From contig DATJNA010000034.1 in NCBI GenBank assembly GCA_035508435.1, forward strand, positions 1-64,000: 64,000 bases of DNA, read 5' to 3'. The notes under the pieces were generated by a model. That model did not search any database and had not been told where the DNA came from. It saw nothing but the letters and a program-made list of their open reading frames with translations. Shown in pieces: positions 34,869 through 43,192 of the stretch (the stretch's first letter is position 1; every line of letters begins with the position of its first letter). Position numbers and translations under genes: made by a program. Source of the DNA: JASHVB01 sp035508435 (GTDB lineage Bacteria > Pseudomonadota > Alphaproteobacteria > Acetobacterales > Acetobacteraceae).

Positions 34869-37351
34869 CGCCGGCCCGCAAATCGCACGACACGATCCAT
34901 GTTCAACGCATGGATCTCGCCTTCAGGTACACTCGATCGCGCATCTACGCTCGATCGCGCATCGCGCGGCACCAGGCGGATGCGATGCTCTCGGCCGGGC
35001 GGGAGATGCAGCCAGTCGTCCTCGGCCCTGAAGCCCGGCGCGTCGATGTGCAAGAACTGTGCGAAAGCGTGGGTGGCCACACACAGATGCCAAGCCTCGT
35101 CGCGGCGTTCGACGCTGGCCTGCAACCCGAGATCGCGCGGCGGCAGATGCGGGCCGGCAGGAAAATGCACCGCGTCGGCAATCAAGGCGTCGTCCTCCGC
35201 ATCGTGCAGGCTCGCTACGGTCACGTCATGAGCGCGCGGGCCAAACCGATAGGCGTATGTAATATCGAAGAATTCGGGCAGCAGCGCGGTAGTTTCCAGT
35301 CGTATCCCGCCGCGTGACGGCAACGTGATTTCCCGCGTGGCCTCGCGGACGGGGCGGGCGCCGTCCTTCAGGCAGGTGAGTCGCACCACCGCGCGCAATG
35401 GCTGCGGCGTCTCGTTCAGCACGTGGATGTGAAGCCCGTTCAGGCCTTCATCGGTCAGGATCACCTGGCGCGGCCGGAAAGCGCGGCGCAATGCATGCCA
35501 GACCGGCTTTGGCTGCCCTGTTGCATCGATGATGCCCCAGCCGGCGCCTGGCACGAGATCCTGCAACTGCCAGACCAGGCCGCCGCTGCACTGCGATCCC
35601 ACGCGGCGCCATTCGCCGAACACTTGCTCTGCCAGGAGGCAGCTCACGGCGCGCGACAGGTCGAGATAGCGGGCGAAATCGGTCCAGCGGAGCCGGATCG
35701 GATCGACGCCGAACAACGACGCCAGATAATGATCGCGGACATCGTCGAAATCCCAGCCCGCGCCGGGATCGCGCGGCACAGCGCGCTTCCATCGCGGATC
35801 GGTGATGGTGGCGGCGCCCAGGTGCGCCACGGTCCGTGCATCGGGGACGTTGGCCAGCGCCAGGCATTCCGAGGCGAAGCGCACGCCGGCGCGCCGGGCA
35901 TCGTCGAGTGGACGCAGATAGGCGCCCACGCCGTAATAGTGCGCCACGCCCGTGTCGGGCTGGAACGGCTGCGTGCCGCCCGACGGCGAATTCGGCACGT
36001 AGACAACATCCGGGCGCAGCCGTTGCACGATCTCGGGAATCAGCGTGTCGTACAGCGAGGCGTCCACCTGGTCGGCCGGCAGGCCGAGCATTGCGGCCTG
36101 CTGCAACACTTCGCTGCCGCCGCAGAACACGGCGAGCGAGGGATTGTTCTGAGTCCGATCCAAGAGCAGCGCCAGTTCCGCCGCGAGAGAGTCGCGAAAT
36201 GAATCGGCGGCGGGATAATCGAAATTGGCCAGCATCGCATCCTGCCATACGAGCAAGCCGAGTTCGTCGCACAATGCATAGAATGCGTCGGCTTCGTAGA
36301 CCATGGTGCCGCCGATGCGGACCATGTTCATGCCGGCATCGCGCATGGCAGTCAGCCACGGCCGGTACGAGGCGGTATCGCCGGGCAACGCGACAACGTC
36401 CGCGCTGGTCCAGCAGGCGCCGCGGCAGAAAACGGGCACGCCGTTCACCGCAAGGGCAAAGCCGCGATCGTCGTCGCCGCGCTGCACTGTGACGCTGCGA
36501 AAGCCCACCTGTCCCAGGTCGCAGACGGTGTCGTTGAGACGCAAGGTCAGCGAGTACAGCTTCGGCTCGCCATGTGTATGCGGCCACCAGAGGGCAGCGT
36601 CGGACACGCGCAGCGCGCCCTGCACGACGTTTGGCGCCGTGCGTTCCAGCGGGGCCCGGTAATCGTCCAGTTCGGCGACCGCCTCGACTTCCGCCGGCAG
36701 GTCGAGCACGGCGCGGATCACCACGCGACCCTCGCGATCGAGCACGGCGGTTCGCAGGTCTATTTCGGTGACAGCGATGCCGTCGGTGCGCCTCTCCCGC
36801 GTGATCGGCCGCCATGGTCCGACCGGATGGAGGGTCGGACACCAGCCGGGCATGCGGCCGAGCAAGGTGGTGCGGGCAAACCGCAGGCTGGATGGCGAAG
36901 CCAGACGCGGCCGCCAGCGCGCGCGGCCGTGCTGCGACGCAAGCCAGTGCGCCAGGCTGCGAAAGCAGATGTGCAGATCGTTGATTGCCCCGGTGCGGAC
37001 ATGCACGCTCCGGGCGAGGAACATGTTGGTAGATCGAAACAGAGGCTCGCCGTTCAGCCAGACTTCGGCGATCGTCGCCAGGCCTTCGAAATGCAGAATC
37101 TCGTCTCCGCCGGCGGCGAACCGCGTGCGGTACCAAATGTCGCAGTGATCGAGTTCCAGCGTCGCCGTGTCGTCCCATTCGCCGGCCTCGCGCAGGGCGG
37201 CGGCATAGGTGCCGGGAACCGGGGCCGCGATCCATGTCAGCGCCGGCAATTGCTCCGGCGAGGCTGCGGCACCCGGCGGCGTGCGCGCGCATTCCCATAT
37301 CGCGGACAGCGGCTGGATCAGCGATGCCGTGGTGGAACGGATCCTCGCCAT
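34865..37351 (-). CDS. Glycoside hydrolase family 2, beta-mannosidase-like
   Basis: An 828-residue GH2 protein: N-terminal sugar-binding jelly roll (about 30-190), Ig-like domain (195-295), TIM barrel (300-640) and two C-terminal beta domains. The acid/base Glu fits E414 in NPSLAVFCGGSEV, where most beta-mannosidases have CGNNE. The nucleophile fits E495 in RFASECLALANVPD. No signal peptide is visible, so it is likely cytoplasmic. It overlaps the following hydrolase gene by four bases. A tiny in-frame duplication near 34930-34965 encodes DARSSV twice. It is unusual beside a carrier-protein cluster, where it might act on a glycosylated product. Confidence 0.82.
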   Translation of the reverse strand: MARIRSTTASLIQPLSAIWECARTPPGAAASPEQLPALTWIAAPVPGTYAAALREAGEWDDTATLELDHCDIWYRTRFAAGGDEILHFEGLATIAEVWLNGEPLFRSTNMFLARSVHVRTGAINDLHICFRSLAHWLASQHGRARWRPRLASPSSLRFARTTLLGRMPGWCPTLHPVGPWRPITRERRTDGIAVTEIDLRTAVLDREGRVVIRAVLDLPAEVEAVAELDDYRAPLERTAPNVVQGALRVSDAALWWPHTHGEPKLYSLTLRLNDTVCDLGQVGFRSVTVQRGDDDRGFALAVNGVPVFCRGACWTSADVVALPGDTASYRPWLTAMRDAGMNMVRIGGTMVYEADAFYALCDELGLLVWQDAMLANFDYPAADSFRDSLAAELALLLDRTQNNPSLAVFCGGSEVLQQAAMLGLPADQVDASLYDTLIPEIVQRLRPDVVYVPNSPSGGTQPFQPDTGVAHYYGVGAYLRPLDDARRAGVRFASECLALANVPDARTVAHLGAATITDPRWKRAVPRDPGAGWDFDDVRDHYLASLFGVDPIRLRWTDFARYLDLSRAVSCLLAEQVFGEWRRVGSQCSGGLVWQLQDLVPGAGWGIIDATGQPKPVWHALRRAFRPRQVILTDEGLNGLHIHVLNETPQPLRAVVRLTCLKDGARPVREATREITLPSRGGIRLETTALLPEFFDITYAYRFGPRAHDVTVASLHDAEDDALIADAVHFPAGPHLPPRDLGLQASVERRDEAWHLCVATHAFAQFLHIDAPGFRAEDDWLHLPPGREHRIRLVPRDARSSVDARSSVPEGEIHALNMDRVVRFAGRR

Positions 37352-37612
37352 TGTCGGGTCCTAGAAGCTGCCGACGGCCGATGCAGCCCGCATCGTGCTC
37401 TCTGTTATTATTGCACGGACAGACCGATACCTAAAAGCAACGATATGGCGTCGTTTGGAATTGTACCCCGATCGTCCATGCGCTATGCGGACCGGCTTGC
37501 TTCGTCGCGAGGTTGCCCGCAATGACGGCTGGGTAATGACCGCGGGGTACCGCATTGCCGAGGCAGGCTGCGACCGCCATGGCGTGGGGTGTGCTGCCCG
37601 CGGCATCCGCGG
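37352..37612. promoter_or_regulatory. Gap with AT-rich likely promoter for the GH2 gene
   Basis: The 261-bp gap separates the DUF1839 stop from the GH2 start. The stretch 37390-37465 is clearly AT-richer than its surroundings (TCTGTTATTATTGCACGG, TACCTAAAAGCAACG), suggesting a minus-strand promoter for the GH2-hydrolase pair. A copy of the dispersed palindromic element (TTCGTCGCGAGG, CCCGCAATGACGG) lies at about 37490-37526. Confidence 0.4.
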
Positions 37613-38572
37613 TCACTCCATGCTGTGTGTCAGGCCGGCCATCACCGTCTCATATCCTTGCTCCAGCGCGTCGAACAACGCGTCGCAGGGATCGAAGCGG
37701 CGACGGCTGGCGATGCGTGCCACCTTGAATTGCATCGCCTTGGCATTGGCAGAGATCGCCTGGGCCGCGGCCCTCGCATCGTCCAGGCCAGTTTCACCGC
37801 TGCCGGCCAGCCAGCCCAAATGCGCCGCCAGCAACTGAAAATTCGCGCCGAGCTGACGGAACACGCCGAAGGCATAATCGTGGAAGCGATCCGGGTGCGC
37901 CATCAGCCAATCCATCTGCTGCGGAAAATCATCGCGATAGCAGCGGATCGGATTCTCCTCGGGCCGCCGCCGCAGATGGCGCCGCAGCAGCTTCACCGCG
38001 GCGTCGGTCAGTGCCGCATCGCGCAGCGGCTGCCAGCGGCGACGGACAAGTTCGACATAGGGCGGCAGCACGTCATCAACCGCGTCCTGGCCCGGCAGGC
38101 GGCGGAAAATGCCGGCGTAGTCCTGACCCGACAACTGGTAATGGCCGCTGTTATGAAAATAGCACAACCGGCCGGCGGCAAGATCCATCGCATCGATGCC
38201 GATCGTCGTCTTGGTGTGCTGCGCGCGATACGAGGTGGCGCGGGTGTCCGGCAGGTAGTAGCCGTCAACTTCCACCAGAACCAGGCGCCCCATCCGCGTC
38301 TGCACCGCAAGCTGCACGTCCAGCGCATGCCAGATGGACAGCTCGCCGACGACGACGCCATACAGCGTCTCCAGGTCGTCGTGCTGGTATTTGAAGAAGG
38401 TGAACTGATCGCCTTCGTAATCCTGCGTGACCGTGACGCCCAGCCCGGCCAGCGGGTCCAACCCCCAGGCGCGCAGGATCAGCAGCCAGGCATCAACATA
38501 GCAATTGGTGATCGGCCAGTCGCAGTCCGCGGCCGGGCCCGCCGCGGCGCGGAGATCGACCGCGTCGTTCAT
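37613..38572 (-). CDS. DUF1839 family protein
   Basis: A 319-residue protein I recognise as DUF1839, a family that repeatedly neighbours amino acid:[carrier protein] ligases. It contains VLVEVDGYYLPDTRAT, TTIGIDAMD and LCYFHNSGHYQLSG, and a helical C-terminal half (about 190-319). No signal peptide or membrane segment is visible. Its biochemical function is unknown to me. The paired acidic and His residues in the first half might be catalytic, but that is speculation. The ATG at 38572 overlaps the stop of the ligase gene (ATGA), showing tight coupling. Confidence 0.82.
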   Translation of the reverse strand: MNDAVDLRAAAGPAADCDWPITNCYVDAWLLILRAWGLDPLAGLGVTVTQDYEGDQFTFFKYQHDDLETLYGVVVGELSIWHALDVQLAVQTRMGRLVLVEVDGYYLPDTRATSYRAQHTKTTIGIDAMDLAAGRLCYFHNSGHYQLSGQDYAGIFRRLPGQDAVDDVLPPYVELVRRRWQPLRDAALTDAAVKLLRRHLRRRPEENPIRCYRDDFPQQMDWLMAHPDRFHDYAFGVFRQLGANFQLLAAHLGWLAGSGETGLDDARAAAQAISANAKAMQFKVARIASRRRFDPCDALFDALEQGYETVMAGLTHSME

Positions 38573-39483
38573 GCGTCGAGCCGCAATGCCGCGCGGGCCT
38601 TCGCCGGCCAATGCGCAGGCTCGAACCCGTGATGGCGGAACAACGCCAGTGCAATGCGTTCCAGCCCGAACCCGACGCAGCCGCTGATCGCGACGGCGCC
38701 GTCGGTCTGTCGGATGCCCCATGGCTCGCCGAAATGATCCAGATGATAGTTGAAGCTCATGCAGGCCGTGGGCTTTGCATCGTTCGCAACCGGAATCAGC
38801 AGCTCATACTTCAGCCGCTGCTCTCGCTGGCTGTCAGCCATCAGCCGTCCGGCGCGGCCGAAGAACGGGTCGTGCGCGATGTCGATCGTGTAGGGCAGGG
38901 ACAACTCGGTTACGAAACCCTGCGCCCGGTCCAGCCACGCCTGGCGGAATTCCAGGACTTGCTCGTTGCTGCCCATGCGGACGAACTCGCGCACGCGGAA
39001 GCACTGCATGCGCGCCGGATCGGGTGAAGGCTCGTGGCGGAAACACCAGGAGTGCATATCGAACAATACGCCTTGAGGCGGCAGCGCGCCGCGACCGGCG
39101 ATGATCGGATACAGCGGATAGCAGGCGGCGGGAGTCAGCAGCAGGTCGGTTTGCTCCTGCTGGCCGATCCATTCCTTGCCTTCATCGACGCATTTCAGCA
39201 TCGCGCGATGGGCTGCCTCATTGCCGCAGAAGCAGTGGATGGTGCCGAAAAGCTGCGGAAAGCTCTTCAGGTAGCCGCTGCGGACGAGCTGCGAGCGCAC
39301 CATCGCCGGCGGAAACCGCAGCACTTCCGGGCGATCGACGGCGCCGGTGCGGCCGACCATGGCATCCAGCGCATCGACGACCGACTCGAATACTCCGCTC
39401 CGCGCCGGAATGCCCTCGACACCGCTCGGAATCAGCAGCCCGGCGGCGACAAGCTGGTGCATCAGGCCTGCGGTTGCGTCCAT
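38569..39483 (-). CDS. Amino acid:[carrier protein] ligase, class II synthetase-like
   Basis: A 304-residue homologue of the catalytic core of atypical seryl-tRNA synthetase, lacking a tRNA-binding domain. Such enzymes (described in Bradyrhizobium and Agrobacterium) adenylate glycine or alanine and transfer it to the phosphopantetheine of a small carrier protein. The zinc ligands fit C121 in TPAACYPLYP, E166 in RVREFVRMG and C269 in ISGCVGFGLERIA. Their mutual spacing equals that I recall for the characterised Bradyrhizobium enzyme (131/176/279). Motif 2 (FRHE...FRVREF) and motif 3 (GFGLERIA) are present. It lies two bases after the acyl-CoA dehydrogenase gene, in the same operon as the carrier protein. 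Confidence 0.9.
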   Translation of the reverse strand: MDATAGLMHQLVAAGLLIPSGVEGIPARSGVFESVVDALDAMVGRTGAVDRPEVLRFPPAMVRSQLVRSGYLKSFPQLFGTIHCFCGNEAAHRAMLKCVDEGKEWIGQQEQTDLLLTPAACYPLYPIIAGRGALPPQGVLFDMHSWCFRHEPSPDPARMQCFRVREFVRMGSNEQVLEFRQAWLDRAQGFVTELSLPYTIDIAHDPFFGRAGRLMADSQREQRLKYELLIPVANDAKPTACMSFNYHLDHFGEPWGIRQTDGAVAISGCVGFGLERIALALFRHHGFEPAHWPAKARAALRLDA

Positions 39484-39485
39484 GG

Positions 39486-40646
39486 TCAGAGGACTCCCAG
39501 CGCCGGCCGCTGCAACAGCAGCAGATTGCCGGTGCTTTCCAGCATGCGGTCATTGTTGATCATGATGGGCGCCGACATCAGGTCGCGCACGTGACGTCCG
39601 AGGCTGAACTCGGAGCCATTCTTGTAGGCATTGATGCCGCAGACCATGAAGGCGTGCTGCACCGCCTCGAGACATGAATCGGAGATCGTGGTCTTGAGAT
39701 TGTTCATATCGGCGGTGAATCCCAGCGGCAGCGATCGGGTGCCGGCAGGAAACACCGCGTCATAATCGCGCAGCGCCTGCGACAGCCGCGCCTGCATCAG
39801 TTGCAGCAGCCCGACGCCGCGCGCCAAGCGATGCGCCATCATGGATACATTGCCGCGTCCGCGCACCTGCTGCCGCAGATAGTTGCGCGCCCGATTGATC
39901 GCATCGGTGGCGATGCCGAGCCACACGCTGGTCCAAAGCAGATGCGACACCGGCAGCATCGTCTGGCCGGCGATCTCGGCGAATGGCACCGGCAGGATTT
40001 GCTCGGGGAATCCGGCGAAGCGCAGGCGGAAGCCCTCGCTGCAAGTGCCGCGCATGCCCAGGGCATCCCAGCCGGAGGTCTGGCTCAGCGTGTAGTCGTC
40101 GCGCAACGCCACGACCATGACCTGGTCGTTGGCCGCGGCCTCGGCATGGCGGCGGGTGGTGATCAGCAGCGCGTCGGCCCGCGCGCCGTAGGAGATGGTG
40201 GTTGCCCGCTTGTCCAGTTGCGCGTGCCCATCGTCGACTGCCACGGCACAGACGCTGGCGAGGATATTGCCGCCGGTCCCCTCTTCCGATGTGACCGATC
40301 CAAGCAGCAATTGCTCCTCGCATAGCCGGCCCAGCAGGGCGCGATGCCAGTCGCTCTCGCTGCCATGAGCGACGAGACACGCCACCTGGATCTGGTGCAT
40401 TGCGTAGATCATGGCGGCGGCGCCGCAGGCCTGGCCGAGCGCATGGCAGACGGAAGCGACCTGCGAGAGGCTGCGCTGTGGCCCACCCAGCGAGGCCGGC
40501 ACGAGCAATGCCATCAGGCCCTCGGCCTGCATGGCGCACAGCGCTTGCTCCGGAATGCGGCCGGCACGGTCCACGTCGTCGGCCTGCTCTGCCGCGGTCC
40601 TGGACACCGCCAGCGTCGCGGCGTCCAGGCCATCGCTCACGTTCAT
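39486..40646 (-). CDS. Acyl-CoA dehydrogenase-family flavoprotein
   Basis: A 386-residue FAD enzyme with the ACAD layout: N-terminal helical domain (about 1-110), beta domain (SVTSEEGTGGNILASV near 117-132, WDALGMRGTCSEGFRL near 193-208) and C-terminal four-helix bundle (225-386), ending HVRDLMSAPIMINNDRMLESTG. It sits between the carrier protein and the aminoacyl ligase genes, overlapping the former by four bases. It may therefore oxidise an aminoacyl or acyl group held on the carrier protein, rather than a fatty acyl-CoA (inference from context). ACAD-like enzymes acting on carrier-bound amino acids are known in natural-product pathways. Confidence 0.87.
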   Translation of the reverse strand: MNVSDGLDAATLAVSRTAAEQADDVDRAGRIPEQALCAMQAEGLMALLVPASLGGPQRSLSQVASVCHALGQACGAAAMIYAMHQIQVACLVAHGSESDWHRALLGRLCEEQLLLGSVTSEEGTGGNILASVCAVAVDDGHAQLDKRATTISYGARADALLITTRRHAEAAANDQVMVVALRDDYTLSQTSGWDALGMRGTCSEGFRLRFAGFPEQILPVPFAEIAGQTMLPVSHLLWTSVWLGIATDAINRARNYLRQQVRGRGNVSMMAHRLARGVGLLQLMQARLSQALRDYDAVFPAGTRSLPLGFTADMNNLKTTISDSCLEAVQHAFMVCGINAYKNGSEFSLGRHVRDLMSAPIMINNDRMLESTGNLLLLQRPALGVL

Positions 40647-40903
40647 GGGTGGGCGGCCTGCCCGGTCAGGCGATCCACTACCGCATCGATCGTCGCAATA
40701 CTGGCGAACGACCTCCGTTGCAGCATCTCGTCCGGCAATTCGATCTCGAACTGTTCTTCGAGTCGCATCAGCACGTTCACGATCGCGAGCGAGTCGAGGC
40801 CGGCGGCAAACAAATCGGCGTGTTCGTCGAGCGCGTCGACAGGAACCGCGAGACGACCGGACTCTGCCAGGATTTCCCGTATCTGGGATTGCCGCATGGC
40901 CAT
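40643..40903 (-). CDS. Acyl/aminoacyl carrier protein
   Basis: An 86-residue four-helix carrier protein. The phosphopantetheine attachment serine is S38 in FAAGLDSLAIVN. The acidic helix 2-3 (VLMRLEEQFEIELPDEM) is typical. The start at 40903 is chosen for the GAGGA upstream; the longer frame to 41272 has no support. It is the first gene of the tight four-gene block and the presumed acceptor of the amino acid activated by the ligase at 38569-39483. It is separate from fatty-acid ACP genes, as expected for the aminoacyl carrier proteins of this system. Confidence 0.9.
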   Translation of the reverse strand: MAMRQSQIREILAESGRLAVPVDALDEHADLFAAGLDSLAIVNVLMRLEEQFEIELPDEMLQRRSFASIATIDAVVDRLTGQAAHP

Positions 40904-41228
40904 AAAGAACACTTCCTCAGTTCGTGTGCGGGAACCCGCGTTCGCCGGATGGCTGAGCAAGGCGCGTGCCAGCGACACAAACGATCCGGCACGTCTCCGA
41001 CCGGGTACGCGGCAAGGGAGGAGCCGGTTCGGTACGTTCCTCCATGTTAAGCGGGAACGTAACACCCGATCGGCCGGTTTCATCGGAGACAACGCCAACG
41101 GCAGGCCGGCCGCCGTGTGCCGGCAACGCGATGGGCTTACTGCCTCAAGAACCTGCTTGTGACAACAAGGCAGATTGCCGTGGCTCGCAAGATCACCAGT
41201 ATCCTGCTGCGTCTTGAAGGCAACGTCG
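40904..41228. other. Divergent intergenic region
   Basis: About 325 bp between the carrier-protein start and the methyltransferase start. It should contain the promoters of the carrier-protein operon and of the methyltransferase. No clear -35/-10 pair, repeat or RNA gene was recognised. Confidence 0.35.
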
Positions 41229-42047
41229 ATGCCGGCAGCGTCACTGTCCTGGTCCAGCCTCGATCGCATCAATCGGAAGGCATACCGGCGGCGTCGCGTC
41301 GTGCGTCAATTCGCCGGCGCGAGCGGCTGGCTCGAGCCGGGCGAGAAGGCGGCCTTGCTGTCGGTGGCAGAGGAAATGCGCGGGGCGCCGATCCTGGACA
41401 TCGGCGTCGGCGGCGGCCGGACCACCCCGCTGATGCGCGCCATCAGCGACGATTACCGCGGCATCGATTACGTGCCAGCAATGGCAGCGATTGCCAAGAA
41501 ACGTTTTCCGGATGGCGAATTTTGTCGAATGGACGCAAGGCATCTGGAGTTTCCGGCCGGCATATTCGCTCTGGTGGCATTCAGCTATAACGGCATCGAC
41601 TCGGTCGACCCGGAAGGACGCCGCCAGATCCTGGCAGAGGTGCATCGGGTGCTGCGCCCGCGCGGATGTTTCGTGTTTTCGGCACTCAATCGTGGCGACA
41701 CGAAGTCGCTGCCGCGTTGGCCCGACTGGCAGGAATTCAACGGGATCGGGCTGCAGCCGGCACGATGGCCGCGGGCGGCGGCCAGGTTGGTGCTTGGCGC
41801 ACTCAACCACTGGCGCAATCGGCGTTTCGCGCATGACGATGGCGAAGTGGCCATTGCCAGCCTTGCGGCGCATAATTTCGCATTGCTGACGGTGTTCACG
41901 GCATTGCCGCGGCAAATCAGTGAGCTGCGCTGCCAAGGTTTTATCGTCGAAACCATAGTCACGCCGGCGGGGGAATGCATTGACCCGGACTGTCCCGATG
42001 ACAGCGCGGCACCATGGCATCACTTCGTCGCACGCAAGCGCGCCTGA
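41229..42047 (+). CDS. SAM-dependent class I methyltransferase
   Basis: A 272-residue methyltransferase of the UbiE/Methyltransf_11 style. Motif I is ILDIGVGGG (55-63), followed by an acidic residue after strand 2 (GIDYVP). Motif post-I is MDARHLEFPAG, and FALVAFSYNGIDSVD is the central strand. The N terminus is basic (RKAYRRRRVVRQF). The ATG at 41229 has AAGG eight bases upstream; a TTG at 41175 is less likely. It is divergent from the carrier-protein operon, so joint control is possible. The substrate is unknown; small molecules are more likely than protein or RNA. Confidence 0.85.
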   Translation: MPAASLSWSSLDRINRKAYRRRRVVRQFAGASGWLEPGEKAALLSVAEEMRGAPILDIGVGGGRTTPLMRAISDDYRGIDYVPAMAAIAKKRFPDGEFCRMDARHLEFPAGIFALVAFSYNGIDSVDPEGRRQILAEVHRVLRPRGCFVFSALNRGDTKSLPRWPDWQEFNGIGLQPARWPRAAARLVLGALNHWRNRRFAHDDGEVAIASLAAHNFALLTVFTALPRQISELRCQGFIVETIVTPAGECIDPDCPDDSAAPWHHFVARKRA

Positions 42048-42057
42048 CCGCCGGCGC

Positions 42058-42627
42058 CTAGCCTTGCAGCAGCGTCAGGCTGAGGCCGGCGAGCAATAGA
42101 CCGATCAACTGGTCCAGCACCACCAGCATTGCCGCGGTCATGCCGTTCGTGCCGAGCGACTCCCGTGTGGCGAACCACTCGATCCACAGTGCCCAGCCGA
42201 TCGCGATGATCTGGACCACCTCGTTCAGCATGGCGGGGGCACCGAGCAAGGCAGGGATGCCGGCGGCCACCAGCAATGCATTCTCGACGACGTTGCACCA
42301 GTTCCAGGCGGCGATGAACCGTGGCCAGCGCGCGCCGCAGCCGAGCAATGGCGCCAGATGATTGCTCAGCACCGCAAAGCCGAGCCAGCCGACCAGGTAG
42401 CCCATCAGGTCCAGGCCGATGGCGTGGCCGGCGTCGGCGGGCGGGCCGCCTGCCACCCAGGTCATCAGGCGCAGGCAGATGATCGCCGGCAGGCCGACGG
42501 CGATCGCCCAGAAGCTGCGCGCGGCGCCGGCCAGGTCGGTCTCGACATAATGCAGTGCCTCGCTCCGCCCGCGCGCGAACAACAGCGCAGCGTGCAGCCC
42601 GGAGCCAACGGTGGCGGTGAGCTTCAT
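42058..42627 (-). CDS. Small integral membrane protein, paralogue of the next gene
   Basis: A 189-residue protein with four or five predicted membrane segments. A central motif FIAAWNWCNVVENALLVAAG parallels FATAFNWCQWLLPVLFSVLL in the neighbour at 42624-43187, and both share the overall length and hydrophobic pattern, so they look like tandem paralogues. The first 25 residues (LHAALLFARGRSEALHYVET) are amphipathic. The start overlaps the neighbour's stop by four bases. The family is unknown to me. Its position as last gene after dapE suggests cotranscription but not a shared function. Confidence 0.75.
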   Translation of the reverse strand: MKLTATVGSGLHAALLFARGRSEALHYVETDLAGAARSFWAIAVGLPAIICLRLMTWVAGGPPADAGHAIGLDLMGYLVGWLGFAVLSNHLAPLLGCGARWPRFIAAWNWCNVVENALLVAAGIPALLGAPAMLNEVVQIIAIGWALWIEWFATRESLGTNGMTAAMLVVLDQLIGLLLAGLSLTLLQG

Positions 42628-43187
42628 GGCCGGTGCAGTACCAGCAGGCGCGGCAGCAGCACCAGCGCTGCCGTGCCGAGGTTGACGGCGGCCACCAGCA
42701 GGGCGGCGCGCAGCGGCGAAAGTGCCAGGGCGTGGCGCGCCAGGAACCAGTGCAGCCATAGGCCGTAGCCTGCCAACCCCAGAACCAGCAGGCCGGCCGC
42801 TGCGGCTTGCGACAGGCCGGCATCGAGCAATGCGCCCACGACGACCAGTAGCACCGAGAACAGTACCGGCAGCAGCCACTGGCACCAGTTGAAGGCGGTG
42901 GCGAAGTGCAGCCAATGGTCCTCGCGCCGCCACAGCCGGGCGAGCTCCCAGGACAGCACGGACGGCGCGAGCAACGCCGTGATGGTGGCGAGGAGGTCGT
43001 CGATCGCCACTGCCCCCTCGCCGCGCATCAGCAACATGAGCGTGCCGACCAGCGGAAAGGCGAGCAAGGGGGCGAGGCTGGCGAGGAAGCCTTGTACGGT
43101 GGCGGAAAACTCGGCCAGCCCATCCGGACGGCCGCGGGCAATGCGCACCAGTCCGCGCAGGATGCTGGTTCGCCGCGCTGGGGCCAC
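42624..43187 (-). CDS. Small integral membrane protein, tandem paralogue
   Basis: A 187-residue protein with four or five membrane segments and the FATAFNWCQW motif shared with the gene downstream. The likely start is the GTG at 43187, six bases after the dapE stop, with GGGATAA upstream. Earlier in-frame codons lie antisense to nothing else but inside dapE. Residue W/N/W/C conservation between the two paralogues points to a paired membrane complex. No family is assigned. Confidence 0.7.
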   Translation of the reverse strand: MAPARRTSILRGLVRIARGRPDGLAEFSATVQGFLASLAPLLAFPLVGTLMLLMRGEGAVAIDDLLATITALLAPSVLSWELARLWRREDHWLHFATAFNWCQWLLPVLFSVLLVVVGALLDAGLSQAAAAGLLVLGLAGYGLWLHWFLARHALALSPLRAALLVAAVNLGTAALVLLPRLLVLHRP

Positions 43188-43192
43188 GCCGG

